A program made the position numbers and the translations under genes. Shown here in pieces: positions 1 to 6,078 of a DNA stretch of 17,367 bases. This DNA comes from an uncultured Propionivibrio sp. Lineage in GTDB: Bacteria; Pseudomonadota; Gammaproteobacteria; Burkholderiales; Rhodocyclaceae. Every line of letters begins with the position of its first letter. Positions within the stretch are counted from its first letter, which is position 1. The notes under the pieces are model-generated. The model did not search any database. It had not been told where the DNA came from and saw only the letters and a program-made list of their open reading frames with translations. The stretch is from assembly GCA_937923255.1 (NCBI GenBank), contig CALAIL010000039.1:1-17367 (forward strand). Direction: 5' to 3'.

Positions 1-332
1 TCATTGGCGCCGATGGAGCCGCGAATGGCAAAGGTGTATTCCCCCGGGCGATCCAAGCTTTCAAACAAGGTGGCGGAAAAGCCGGAGCCTTTTTTATTGG
101 TCCAGAAAGGATCTTCGCCCGTGCCGCCCGTGGCGTATTGATCCGCTACCCGCCAGTGCTTGAGGAATTCTTCGGCTTGGGTTGAGGAAAAAGCGTCTCC
201 TGTCTCGCCTTCCTTTTGGATATTCTGAAGTGCATTGCTAATCAATTTCCCATTACCGGTATTACCTTTAAAACTGGCATAAGCCGCTTCCGCTAATTGG
301 GTTTGCTCAAAGAGAGATAGCGAGTTGATCAT
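1..332 (-). CDS. Lipase-like protein, N-terminal part (runs off the left edge)
   Basis: Reading leftwards from the ATG at 332, the frame stays open for 110 codons to the window edge, so only the N-terminus is present. It begins MINSLSLFEQTQLAEAAYAS and later has GFSATLFES followed by GEYTFAIRGS. A short 'LAEAAYA' helix, then 'GFSATxF' and a beta strand ending 'AIRG', is how many secreted class-3 lipase or RTX-type lipase-like proteins start; this is family recall, since the catalytic GxSxG lies outside the window. No signal peptide is visible, which would fit type I or type VI export. The start is well supported: an AAGGAG ribosome site lies just upstream and the ATG overlaps the TGA of the preceding gene as ATGA, implying translational coupling. 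Base composition is more AT-rich than the cyanophycin locus. It could be another alpha/beta-hydrolase or a toxin of the same fold. Confidence 0.6.
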   Translation of the reverse strand, partial: MINSLSLFEQTQLAEAAYASFKGNTGNGKLISNALQNIQKEGETGDAFSSTQAEEFLKHWRVADQYATGGTGEDPFWTNKKGSGFSATLFESLDRPGEYTFAIRGSIGAN

Positions 333-934
333 TTCTTAGCTCCTTCAAAACTTTCTTCAAAATCAAAAAATGGTTTCTCCAAATGTTCAGTATCTTCGCA
401 AAATGGCCCGCTCATCCAGATTTTAGGCATTATCCCAAATGCTAGCGGGCCACCATAACTAAAATCGACATATCGTGCCAAAACCTCATTATTTTTTGCA
501 TCAATAACTTCCAGTATTTCCTTTCGCAGCGGTAAAAAAGAAATTACACGCTTTTTCTCAGAAGTATAGTTTATTCTTTTGTTGAGAAAGCTGACAAACT
601 TACGAGCTGTCTTATCATCATAATAAACTTTAAGCGGCCGATCCTTGTTATATACTAACGTTTCAAATACGCCGGGATTTTCCGCTTTCCATTGATCGAG
701 CGTTTTGTAAATCCATAAACCGGCTTCTTTCTTGCAGTAATAACGGTGCGCCAGTTCAGTCGGTATCCAGTCCCACATAAGCGGTAAATAGACAATCAGG
801 AAACCGCCAAAGGCGCAGAGCGCGCGTTTGATTGTCGAATAGCCTCGCCGTTTAGCCCAGCGCCAACCGTAGGCCATGCCGACGATCAGCAGGATCAGGT
901 AAATCCCCATCAGGGGCAGAATGACCGCGCCCAT
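329..934 (-). CDS. Two-helix membrane protein of unknown function, paired with the lipase-like gene
   Basis: The ATG at 934 gives a 201-residue protein; an in-frame TTG at 943 would add three residues. The N-terminus is hydrophobic (GAVILPLMGIYLILLIVGMAYGW), followed by a basic loop and a second membrane segment (about residues 38-53). A soluble, lysine-rich and aromatic-rich domain follows, containing HRYYCKKEAGLWIYKT and a WKAENPGVFETL stretch. I do not recognise a named domain. It ends in TGA that overlaps the ATG of the downstream lipase-like gene by four bases, so the two are almost certainly co-translated. Small membrane proteins placed next to secreted lipases can be immunity proteins, chaperones or accessory lipoproteins; immunity is only an inference here. 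The gene is AT-rich and lysine-rich compared with the rest of the window, which suggests acquisition from elsewhere. Confidence 0.75.
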   Translation of the reverse strand: MGAVILPLMGIYLILLIVGMAYGWRWAKRRGYSTIKRALCAFGGFLIVYLPLMWDWIPTELAHRYYCKKEAGLWIYKTLDQWKAENPGVFETLVYNKDRPLKVYYDDKTARKFVSFLNKRINYTSEKKRVISFLPLRKEILEVIDAKNNEVLARYVDFSYGGPLAFGIMPKIWMSGPFCEDTEHLEKPFFDFEESFEGAKK

Positions 935-935
935 G

Positions 936-1145
936 TCAGGCAACCCGTTTGAATTCGGATTCGTTACAGGCTAACCACCTGCACAGGCCGTAGATGTTTT
1001 CTCTACAGCGGGCATCAAATTGCCCGGTACTGTCGGTTATCTGGATTGCGCTGTAGCCGCCGTAGGTTTTAAAGCAGCGATTTTCGATAAACCGCCCGTT
1101 CCAGCCGCCCGGCTGTTGCAGGATGCTGTTATCCGTCGCTGCCAT
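936..1145 (-). CDS. Small cysteine-containing protein of unknown function
   Basis: This is a 69-residue reading frame starting MAATDNSILQQPGGWNGRF and ending CNESEFKRVA, with four cysteines in the sequence contexts NRCF, ARCR, GLCR and ACNE. Its stop lies one base before the ATG of the next gene, which fits an operon. The start is uncertain: ATG at 1145, ATG at 1157 or TTG at 1166 are all in frame, and none has a strong ribosome site. By contrast, an ATG at 1179 in another frame has a good GAGGA site but stops after 16 codons, overlapping this start. The real gene may therefore be frameshifted, or a short leader may couple translation. No family recognised. Confidence 0.45.
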   Translation of the reverse strand: MAATDNSILQQPGGWNGRFIENRCFKTYGGYSAIQITDSTGQFDARCRENIYGLCRWLACNESEFKRVA

Positions 1146-1284
1146 TTCCGATCCCATCCAGACCAATGGTGCATTTCATAGCGTCGGTTCCTCGATAAGA
1201 TATGTGGGTGTAACGGTGCTGTGGGCAGAGGTGTTTCAGATGCCTTTCAATAAAGATTTCCGTGCCGCGCGAGCCTGCGGTGGT

Positions 1285-1824
1285 TCAGCTCAGGAGGTTC
1301 ATGCCCAAAGGCAATCCAGCCATTACGCCCAGCGCCGGAAAGAAGGCTTCGGACTGTTTTCCTTTCAACAGCGGGTTGACGGCCGCCTCGCCCAGCGACA
1401 GGAGATAAAGGCTGAACAACAAGAAAAACAGGGCGCGAAAGTAAGCGCCGGAAAGCGCCACGACAATTGTGTATCCGGCCAGCGTGGATGCTGCGGCCAA
1501 TGCGAGCCCGGCCGCGCGCCGGGAAACAATTTCGATCATGTGATCAATGAACGTTATCAGGCAGGGCTTTTTGCGTCCGCAGCGTTTTTCAGCCCCTTCG
1601 ACCCACAGTCTGACGGTGAGCGTAAAAATCACCGCCCACCCGAGCGAGTCGAATTGAAGGCGCGCGATGAGCAGGTCGATCGCCCAGTTTGCGCTGTAAT
1701 AGCGGTGACCCACAATCTGCGCAACGCCGATGAATATCCCCGCCAGCATGTAGCAATAGAGGGCGTTCCGACGCAGGTTTCGGTTTATAAACATCCAGGC
1801 GCTGCCGCAGGCTTGCTTCGACAT
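1285..1824 (-). CDS. Multi-pass membrane protein of unknown function
   Basis: A 179-residue protein starting MSKQACGSAWMF. The start at 1824 is preceded by a perfect AGGAGG five bases upstream, which makes it preferable to the longer frame beginning at 1848. Hydrophobic stretches suggest about four or five membrane helices, near residues 21-40, 57-72, 103-125, 126-145 and 155-175. A basic loop containing KRCGRKKP lies between the second and third. I recognise no named family. It is the first gene after the promoter at 1884-1912, and 105-140 bases separate it from the next small gene on the same strand, so it probably leads the operon that ends in the lipase-like gene. Confidence 0.7.
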   Translation of the reverse strand: MSKQACGSAWMFINRNLRRNALYCYMLAGIFIGVAQIVGHRYYSANWAIDLLIARLQFDSLGWAVIFTLTVRLWVEGAEKRCGRKKPCLITFIDHMIEIVSRRAAGLALAAASTLAGYTIVVALSGAYFRALFFLLFSLYLLSLGEAAVNPLLKGKQSEAFFPALGVMAGLPLGMNLLS

Positions 1825-1883
1825 AATGCCTCCTAAAAATACGCGCACTTTGTGGAGACGAGGATGCTTGTGGGATGGAGAAA

Positions 1884-1912
1884 ACTCTAGAACTGCGCCC
1901 GACGGATGTCAA
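1884..1912 (-). promoter_or_regulatory. Sigma70-like promoter of the leftward operon
   Basis: On the minus strand a perfect TTGACA (1907-1912) is followed after 17 bases by TAGAGT (1884-1889), four of six matches to the -10 consensus. It sits about 60 bases before the ATG at 1824, and AGGAGG follows in the leader. Spacing and position are as expected for a housekeeping promoter driving the 1824-to-1 gene group. Confidence 0.65.
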
Positions 1913-1924
1913 CCATTTAATTTA

Positions 1925-2160
1925 CAAGGCATTCGCCGGCGCCGTGGCAGGGAAAATAGCTGCCGGGCGCGCCCGGAACGGGCCGGCAGGCGGCCGGATG
2001 GGAATGAATCGGGTAATGGGGGTGTAATGCCCCAAATAGGTGTTTTTAGGACGGACTCTTGGCGAAATAATTTTTATAAGCAGAAACTTACTCTCCTTTT
2101 TAAACATGGCTGCCGATGTCGGCGTTTTAAACAAAAGAATTGAAGAAGGCAGGCCGAAGA
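1925..2160. other. Intergenic stretch without a recognised gene
   Basis: No frame here has a convincing start, ribosome site or protein-like composition. The left part is GC-rich and the part from about 2040 to 2110 is AT-rich. I see no clear RNA gene. Confidence 0.4.
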
Positions 2161-2162
2161 CG

Positions 2163-2235
2163 CGCAATCTACGCGGGTTGCCGGGCAGTACGCCGGAAAT
2201 GCCCAATCCACGCGGGTCAGCGGGCAGCAGTCCAG
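2163..2235 (+). repeat. REP-like repeat pair (CAATCYACGCGGGT units)
   Basis: Two units, CAATCTACGCGGGTTGCCGG and CAATCCACGCGGGTCAGCGG, start 39 bases apart and are separated by GCAGTACGCCGGAAATGCC. The same arrangement with 40-base spacing occurs at 15359-15430, and inverted versions occur at 2453-2481 and 2684-2714. This pattern of short GC-rich dispersed units with internal CCGG arms is typical of bacterial REP elements. Confidence 0.65.
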
Positions 2236-2272
2236 CGACCGAAGTCAGAAAAACGTTCGTAGGTCAACAAGC

Positions 2273-2286
2273 ACGGCATGTGCCGT
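2273..2286. repeat. 14-base palindrome
   Basis: ACGGCATGTGCCGT is a 6+2+6 inverted repeat in otherwise gene-free sequence. It may be an operator or part of the surrounding repeats; no function can be assigned. Confidence 0.35.
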
Positions 2287-2401
2287 TTCAGGTCGGACTC
2301 CGTACGCGGCGGGCAGGCACTTGGTGCGCGCAGCGTCAAATGGTTAAAAAACCGTCACTGCGTTGCGCCGCCTTGCCGTACGCCTTGGACTGTCTGCGGC
2401 G

Positions 2402-2482
2402 GCTGCCCGGAAGCCCGCGTCTTTTGGGCGTTTCAGACAGTGCAGCGCTGGAACCCGCGTGGATTGGGCGTTTGCGGGCAGG
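2402..2482 (-). repeat. 81-bp direct repeat, copy 1 (contains inverted REP-like unit)
   Basis: This block begins GCTGCCCGGAAGCCCGCGTC and ends TTGGGCGTTTGCGGGCAGG. It recurs 232 bases downstream with about six differences. It contains the inverted REP unit CCCGCGTGGATTGGGCGT and a related CCCGCGTCTTTTGGGCGTTT unit, so it looks like a compound repeat. Confidence 0.7.
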
Positions 2483-2633
2483 CTCTCCGGAGATGCCCGT
2501 TTCACGCGGGATTTGGGGCCTGCTCCGCCGCGGCCGGTCTCTGCCTGCATTGCGCGTTGAGCGCGTCGGCGGCGCGCGGCGTGCTGAACGTCTGTAGCGT
2601 CCGAACGTCCGCAGTCCCTGTTCTTCCGCAAAA

Positions 2634-2714
2634 GCTGCCCGGAAGCCCGCGTCCTTTGGGCGTTTCAGAGAGGGCAGCGCTATAACCCTCGTGGATTGGG
2701 CGTTTGCGGGCAGG
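2634..2714 (-). repeat. 81-bp direct repeat, copy 2
   Basis: Second copy of the block at 2402-2482. Differences cluster in the middle (the GTGCAGCGCTGGAACCCGCG part of copy 1 reads GGGCAGCGCTATAACCCTCG here). It ends immediately before a GC-rich hairpin at 2717-2739. Confidence 0.7.
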
Positions 2715-2716
2715 CA

Positions 2717-2739
2717 GCGCGGAAACCCTTATTCCGCGC
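2717..2739 (+). terminator. GC-rich hairpin, possible terminator
   Basis: GCGCGGAA and TTCCGCGC form a perfect 8-bp stem around a 7-base loop. A competing AAACCC/GGGTTT pairing overlaps it. A T-rich run (CTTTTTTATTTATT) starts about 16 bases later, too far for a textbook terminator. No plus-strand gene precedes it, so it may only be part of the repeat block. Confidence 0.3.
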
Positions 2740-2761
2740 GGGTTTCGAGCCTAAGCTTTTT

Positions 2762-2970
2762 TATTTATTCAACTATAGCGCTGCAAAAGGTTTTGAAAGG
2801 GTTTTGAAAGTGTGCCGGGATTTGGCTTTTGCCCGCCGCTGAAACGCTTACCGCAACGCTTGCAACCGTTGCATTTTCAGCGCCGATCGCCGTTATGGCG
2901 TCCGTTTTTTGACCTGTTTTGAGCCGCAAAAAGGGCATTTTTTGTGTTTAAAGGTTTTGAACCATCGGGC
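2762..2970 (-). pseudogene. Decayed transposase fragment with zinc ribbon
   Basis: Reading leftwards, one frame gives RWFKTFKHKKCPFCGSKQVKK and then stops. The adjoining frame gives GRHNGDRR, a stop, and then KCNGCKRCGKRFSGGQK. Spliced together, this is the CPxCGSxxVxKNGxxxGxxRxxCxxCGKRFSGG pattern found at the N-terminus of several insertion-sequence transposases (IS1- and IS1595-like zinc ribbons). At least one frameshift and one in-frame stop break it, and no catalytic domain follows. I cannot name the IS family, and no terminal inverted repeats are evident. Confidence 0.5.
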
Positions 2971-3061
2971 GAACTGGGCGAATTGGAGCAAATCGGGGCA
3001 AATCGGGCAGTCTGCATCGGCCGCAATCAACCGGCGGGGTGGGTCGCGCGTTAGGGGCGGG

Positions 3062-3100
3062 TATACTTCGGCTGCACAATATAGATAGATCAATATTGAT
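3062..3100 (+). promoter_or_regulatory. AT-rich control region with 12-base palindrome before the cyanophycin operon
   Basis: TATACT at 3062-3067 could be a -10 box but has no matching -35. A perfect palindrome ATCAATATTGAT lies at 3089-3100, 40 bases before the ABC transporter ATG. This AT-rich patch stands out from its GC-rich surroundings and is the best candidate for promoter and operator of the operon. Confidence 0.4.
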
Positions 3101-3139
3101 ATTTGATACGCCGGCCTTCGCGGCCGCCCACTTTTGACA

Positions 3140-5494
3140 ATGACTGAACCGAAAACGACCGATCACCCGATTCCTTCCCCTTCCCCTTCTTCCGGCGCCG
3201 CAGCGGCGCATTTGCCGGCCGTCTGGCAAACGCAGGTCGAGGCGCAACTGGCGCCAAACGAGACGCTGCTTGCCTGTCTGGAAACCGATCTTGACGAGCG
3301 GCTGCGCTTTGCCGCCGGGATGCTGGTGCTGACCGACCAGCGCCTGCTTGCAAAAACGGCAGATACAGCGAGCTGGCAAAGTTACCCATGCCGCGCCGGA
3401 CTGCGGCTGACGCGGCGCGATCACGCCGGCGTCGGCAGCCTGGAGTTATTCGACGAAAACGGGCGGCTGGCCATCTGGCGCTATACGCTGGGCGGCGACA
3501 TTACCGCGGGCCGGCTGATCGATCAGTTTGTGCGGCAGATCGAATTCCGCACGACGGGACACGCGCCGCATAAGCCGGTGCAGGCGCTTTGCCCTAACTG
3601 CGACATGCCCCTGCCCGCCGGCCAGGATGAGTGCCCGAACTGCAACCGGGAAAACCTGACGCCGCCTTCGACCTGGACGCTGCTGCGCCTATGGCGCTTT
3701 GCCCGCCCCTACCGCTGGCAACTGCTCGCCGGCTTCATTCTGTCGCTGGCCAGCACGGCGGCAACGCTGGTGCCGCCCTACCTGACCATGCCGCTGATGG
3801 ATAAGGTGCTGATTCCTTTCCAGAACGGCCAGCCGATCGATTCGACGCAGGTTGCGCTTTACCTGTCCGGCCTGCTCGCCGCCGCGCTGCTCGCCTGGGG
3901 GCTGGGCTGGGCACGCACTTATATTCTGGCGCTGGTTTCCGAACGCATCGGGCGCGACCTGCGCACGACGACCTACGAACATCTGCTCAAGCTTTCGCAG
4001 GAATACTTCGGCGGCAAGCGCACGGGCGATCTGATGGCGCGCATCGGCTCGGAAACCGACCGCATCAACCTGTTCATTTCGCTGCACTTCCTCGATTTCG
4101 CCACCGACGTGCTGATGATCACGATGACGGCCGCCATCCTTGTTTCGATCAACCCCTGGCTGGCGCTCGTCACCCTGCTGCCGTTGCCGGTCATTGCCTT
4201 CCTCATCCACATGGTACGCGAAAAACTGCGCACCGGTTTTGAGCGCGCCGACCGTATCTGGGCGGAAGTCACCAACGTGCTGGCCGATACCATTCCCGGC
4301 ATCCGCGTCGTCAAGGCGTTTGCGCAGGAACACCGGGAAGCGGCGCGCTTCCGCGCCGCCAACCAGCACAACCTCGAAATCAACGACAAGGTCAACAAGA
4401 TCTGGTCGATGTTCGGCCCCACCGTGACGCTGCTGACCGAAATCGGCCTGCTGGTCATCTGGGCGTTTGGCATCTGGCAGATTTCGCAGCACGAAATTTC
4501 GGTCGGCGTGCTGACTGCTTTTCTGGCCTACATCGGCCGCTTTTATACGCGCCTGGATTCGATGAGCCGCATCGTTTCGGTGACGCAAAGGGCCGCCGCC
4601 GGCACCAAGCGCATTTTCGACATCCTCGACCACGTTTCTAGCGTGCCGGAGCCGGTCAATCCCGTGCATCTAGAAAAAGTCGCAGGCTGCATCGAACTGC
4701 GCGACGTCGGCTTTCGCTACGGCACGCGCAGCGTCGCGCGCAATATCAGCCTGACCATCGAACCGGGCGAGATGGTCGGCCTCGTCGGCCATTCCGGTTC
4801 GGGCAAAAGCACGATGGTCAACCTGATTTGCCGTTTCTACGATGTCACCGAAGGCGCCATCCTGATCGACGGCGTCGATATCCGTTCGCTGCCGGTTGCC
4901 GAATATCGCCGCCATATCGGCCTCGTCCTTCAGGAGCCGTTCCTGTTCTTCGGCACCATTGCGGAAAACATCGCCTACGGCAAACCCGAGGCCACGCGCG
5001 AAGAGATCATTGCCGCCGCCCGCGCCGCGCATGCGCACGAATTCATTCTGCGCCTGCCGCAGGGCTACGATTCGCTGGTCGGCGAGCGCGGCCAGGCGCT
5101 TTCCGGCGGCGAGCGCCAGCGTATTTCGATCGCCCGCGCCCTGCTCATCGACCCGAAGATTCTGATTCTCGACGAGGCGACGTCTTCGGTCGATACGACG
5201 ACCGAGAAGGAAATCCAGAAAGCGCTCGACAACCTCGTGCGCGGGCGCACCACCATCGCCATCGCCCACCGCCTGTCCACGCTGCGCAACGCCAACCGGC
5301 TGATCGTCCTCGACCGGGGCGACCTCGTCGAAGTGGGCAGCCACGACGAGCTGATGGCCAAGGAAGGCCATTACTACCAGCTTTACCAGGCGCAGGCGCG
5401 CAATGCCGAGGAAGAAAGTGAGGCCGACGCCCCCTACCCCGGCAGTTCCGGCAAGCGCGACGATGAAAACGACCAAGGAGCACACAAGGCATGA
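3140..5494 (+). CDS. Cyanophycin-associated ABC exporter with PH-like and zinc-ribbon N-terminus
   Basis: A 784-residue half-type exporter with membrane and ATPase parts in one chain. Residues about 20-140 resemble a bacterial PH-like domain (LAPNETLLACLETDL, MLVLTDQRLL). A four-cysteine zinc ribbon follows (CPNC at 151-154, CPNC at 165-168), then the six-helix membrane domain (about 185-480) and the ATPase. Walker A is GHSGSGKST with K556, the signature LSGGE is at 654-658, Walker B is ILILDEA with D678 and E679, and the H-loop is at H710, so the ATPase looks intact. Typical exporters are about 580-620 residues, so the N-terminal 180 residues are extra. The protein type is known as a neighbour of cyanophycin genes, but its substrate is not established. 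The ATG at 3140 lacks a clear ribosome site; an in-frame TTG lies at 3134. Its stop overlaps the next start as ATGA. Confidence 0.92.
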   Translation: MTEPKTTDHPIPSPSPSSGAAAAHLPAVWQTQVEAQLAPNETLLACLETDLDERLRFAAGMLVLTDQRLLAKTADTASWQSYPCRAGLRLTRRDHAGVGSLELFDENGRLAIWRYTLGGDITAGRLIDQFVRQIEFRTTGHAPHKPVQALCPNCDMPLPAGQDECPNCNRENLTPPSTWTLLRLWRFARPYRWQLLAGFILSLASTAATLVPPYLTMPLMDKVLIPFQNGQPIDSTQVALYLSGLLAAALLAWGLGWARTYILALVSERIGRDLRTTTYEHLLKLSQEYFGGKRTGDLMARIGSETDRINLFISLHFLDFATDVLMITMTAAILVSINPWLALVTLLPLPVIAFLIHMVREKLRTGFERADRIWAEVTNVLADTIPGIRVVKAFAQEHREAARFRAANQHNLEINDKVNKIWSMFGPTVTLLTEIGLLVIWAFGIWQISQHEISVGVLTAFLAYIGRFYTRLDSMSRIVSVTQRAAAGTKRIFDILDHVSSVPEPVNPVHLEKVAGCIELRDVGFRYGTRSVARNISLTIEPGEMVGLVGHSGSGKSTMVNLICRFYDVTEGAILIDGVDIRSLPVAEYRRHIGLVLQEPFLFFGTIAENIAYGKPEATREEIIAAARAAHAHEFILRLPQGYDSLVGERGQALSGGERQRISIARALLIDPKILILDEATSSVDTTTEKEIQKALDNLVRGRTTIAIAHRLSTLRNANRLIVLDRGDLVEVGSHDELMAKEGHYYQLYQAQARNAEEESEADAPYPGSSGKRDDENDQGAHKA

Positions 5495-5982
5495 ACCTGC
5501 CCACCCTATCCACCATATCGCCGGCCTACCGGCTACACCGCGACGCCTTCGGCCGCCTGATCCTGACCGATGCCGACGGCACGGCGCATGAGGACGTTAC
5601 GCCCGTGCGCGCTTTTCCGATCTGCGCGCCGGATGAGGGTATCGCCCTCGTCGACGCGCATGGGCACGAACTGGCCTGGATCGACCGCCTCGACGCCCTG
5701 CCCGCCGCCCTGCGCGAGCTGGTCACCGGCGAACTGGCCGGACGCGAATTCATGCCGGTCATCGAACGCATCCTCAGCGTTTCCAGCTACGCCACCCCCA
5801 GCTTTTGGCAGGTGATCACCGACCGCGGCGAAACGGCGCTGACGCTCAAGGGCGAAGAAAACATCCGCCGCCTGCCGGGCAATGCGCTGCTCATCGCCGA
5901 CAGTCACGGCATCAATTACCTGATCCGCGACCGGCTGGCGCTCGATGCGCAAAGCCGAAAATTTCTCGACCGTTTTCTGTGA
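5491..5982 (+). CDS. DUF1854 family protein associated with cyanophycin genes
   Basis: A 163-residue soluble protein beginning MNLPTLSTISPAYRLHRDAF. The features match the DUF1854 family as I remember it: an early FGRLILTDADG stretch, then VTPVRAFPICAPDEGIALVD, HELAWIDRLDALP, and a C-terminal half with FWQVITDRGETALTLKGEENIRRLP. No catalytic motif or membrane segment is visible. The ATG overlaps the stop of the ABC exporter, with AAGGAG a few bases upstream, so the two are made together, probably in fixed ratio. The pairing suggests a cytoplasmic partner or regulator of the exporter; this is inference. About 96 bases separate it from cphA'. Confidence 0.88.
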   Translation: MNLPTLSTISPAYRLHRDAFGRLILTDADGTAHEDVTPVRAFPICAPDEGIALVDAHGHELAWIDRLDALPAALRELVTGELAGREFMPVIERILSVSSYATPSFWQVITDRGETALTLKGEENIRRLPGNALLIADSHGINYLIRDRLALDAQSRKFLDRFL

Positions 5983-6078
5983 GATGCCGACAGTAATCCA
6001 AACACCACACCATTACGTTATTCGAGCCAATGCGCCCATCCACCCATCGCGCGCAGTCCTTCCGAGATCATAAAAATC

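Noticed and set aside
2040..2685. Plus-strand frames of 135 and 185 codons in the repeat block
   Set aside because: Each crosses the repeated elements and gives a cysteine- and arginine-rich sequence typical of random GC-rich translation, with no ribosome site.
2163..2714. CRISPR array
   Set aside because: The units are few, vary in sequence, occur in both orientations and have related spacers.
3689..5485. Minus-strand frames opposite the ABC exporter
   Set aside because: They lie within the exporter, whose ATPase motifs fix the true frame.
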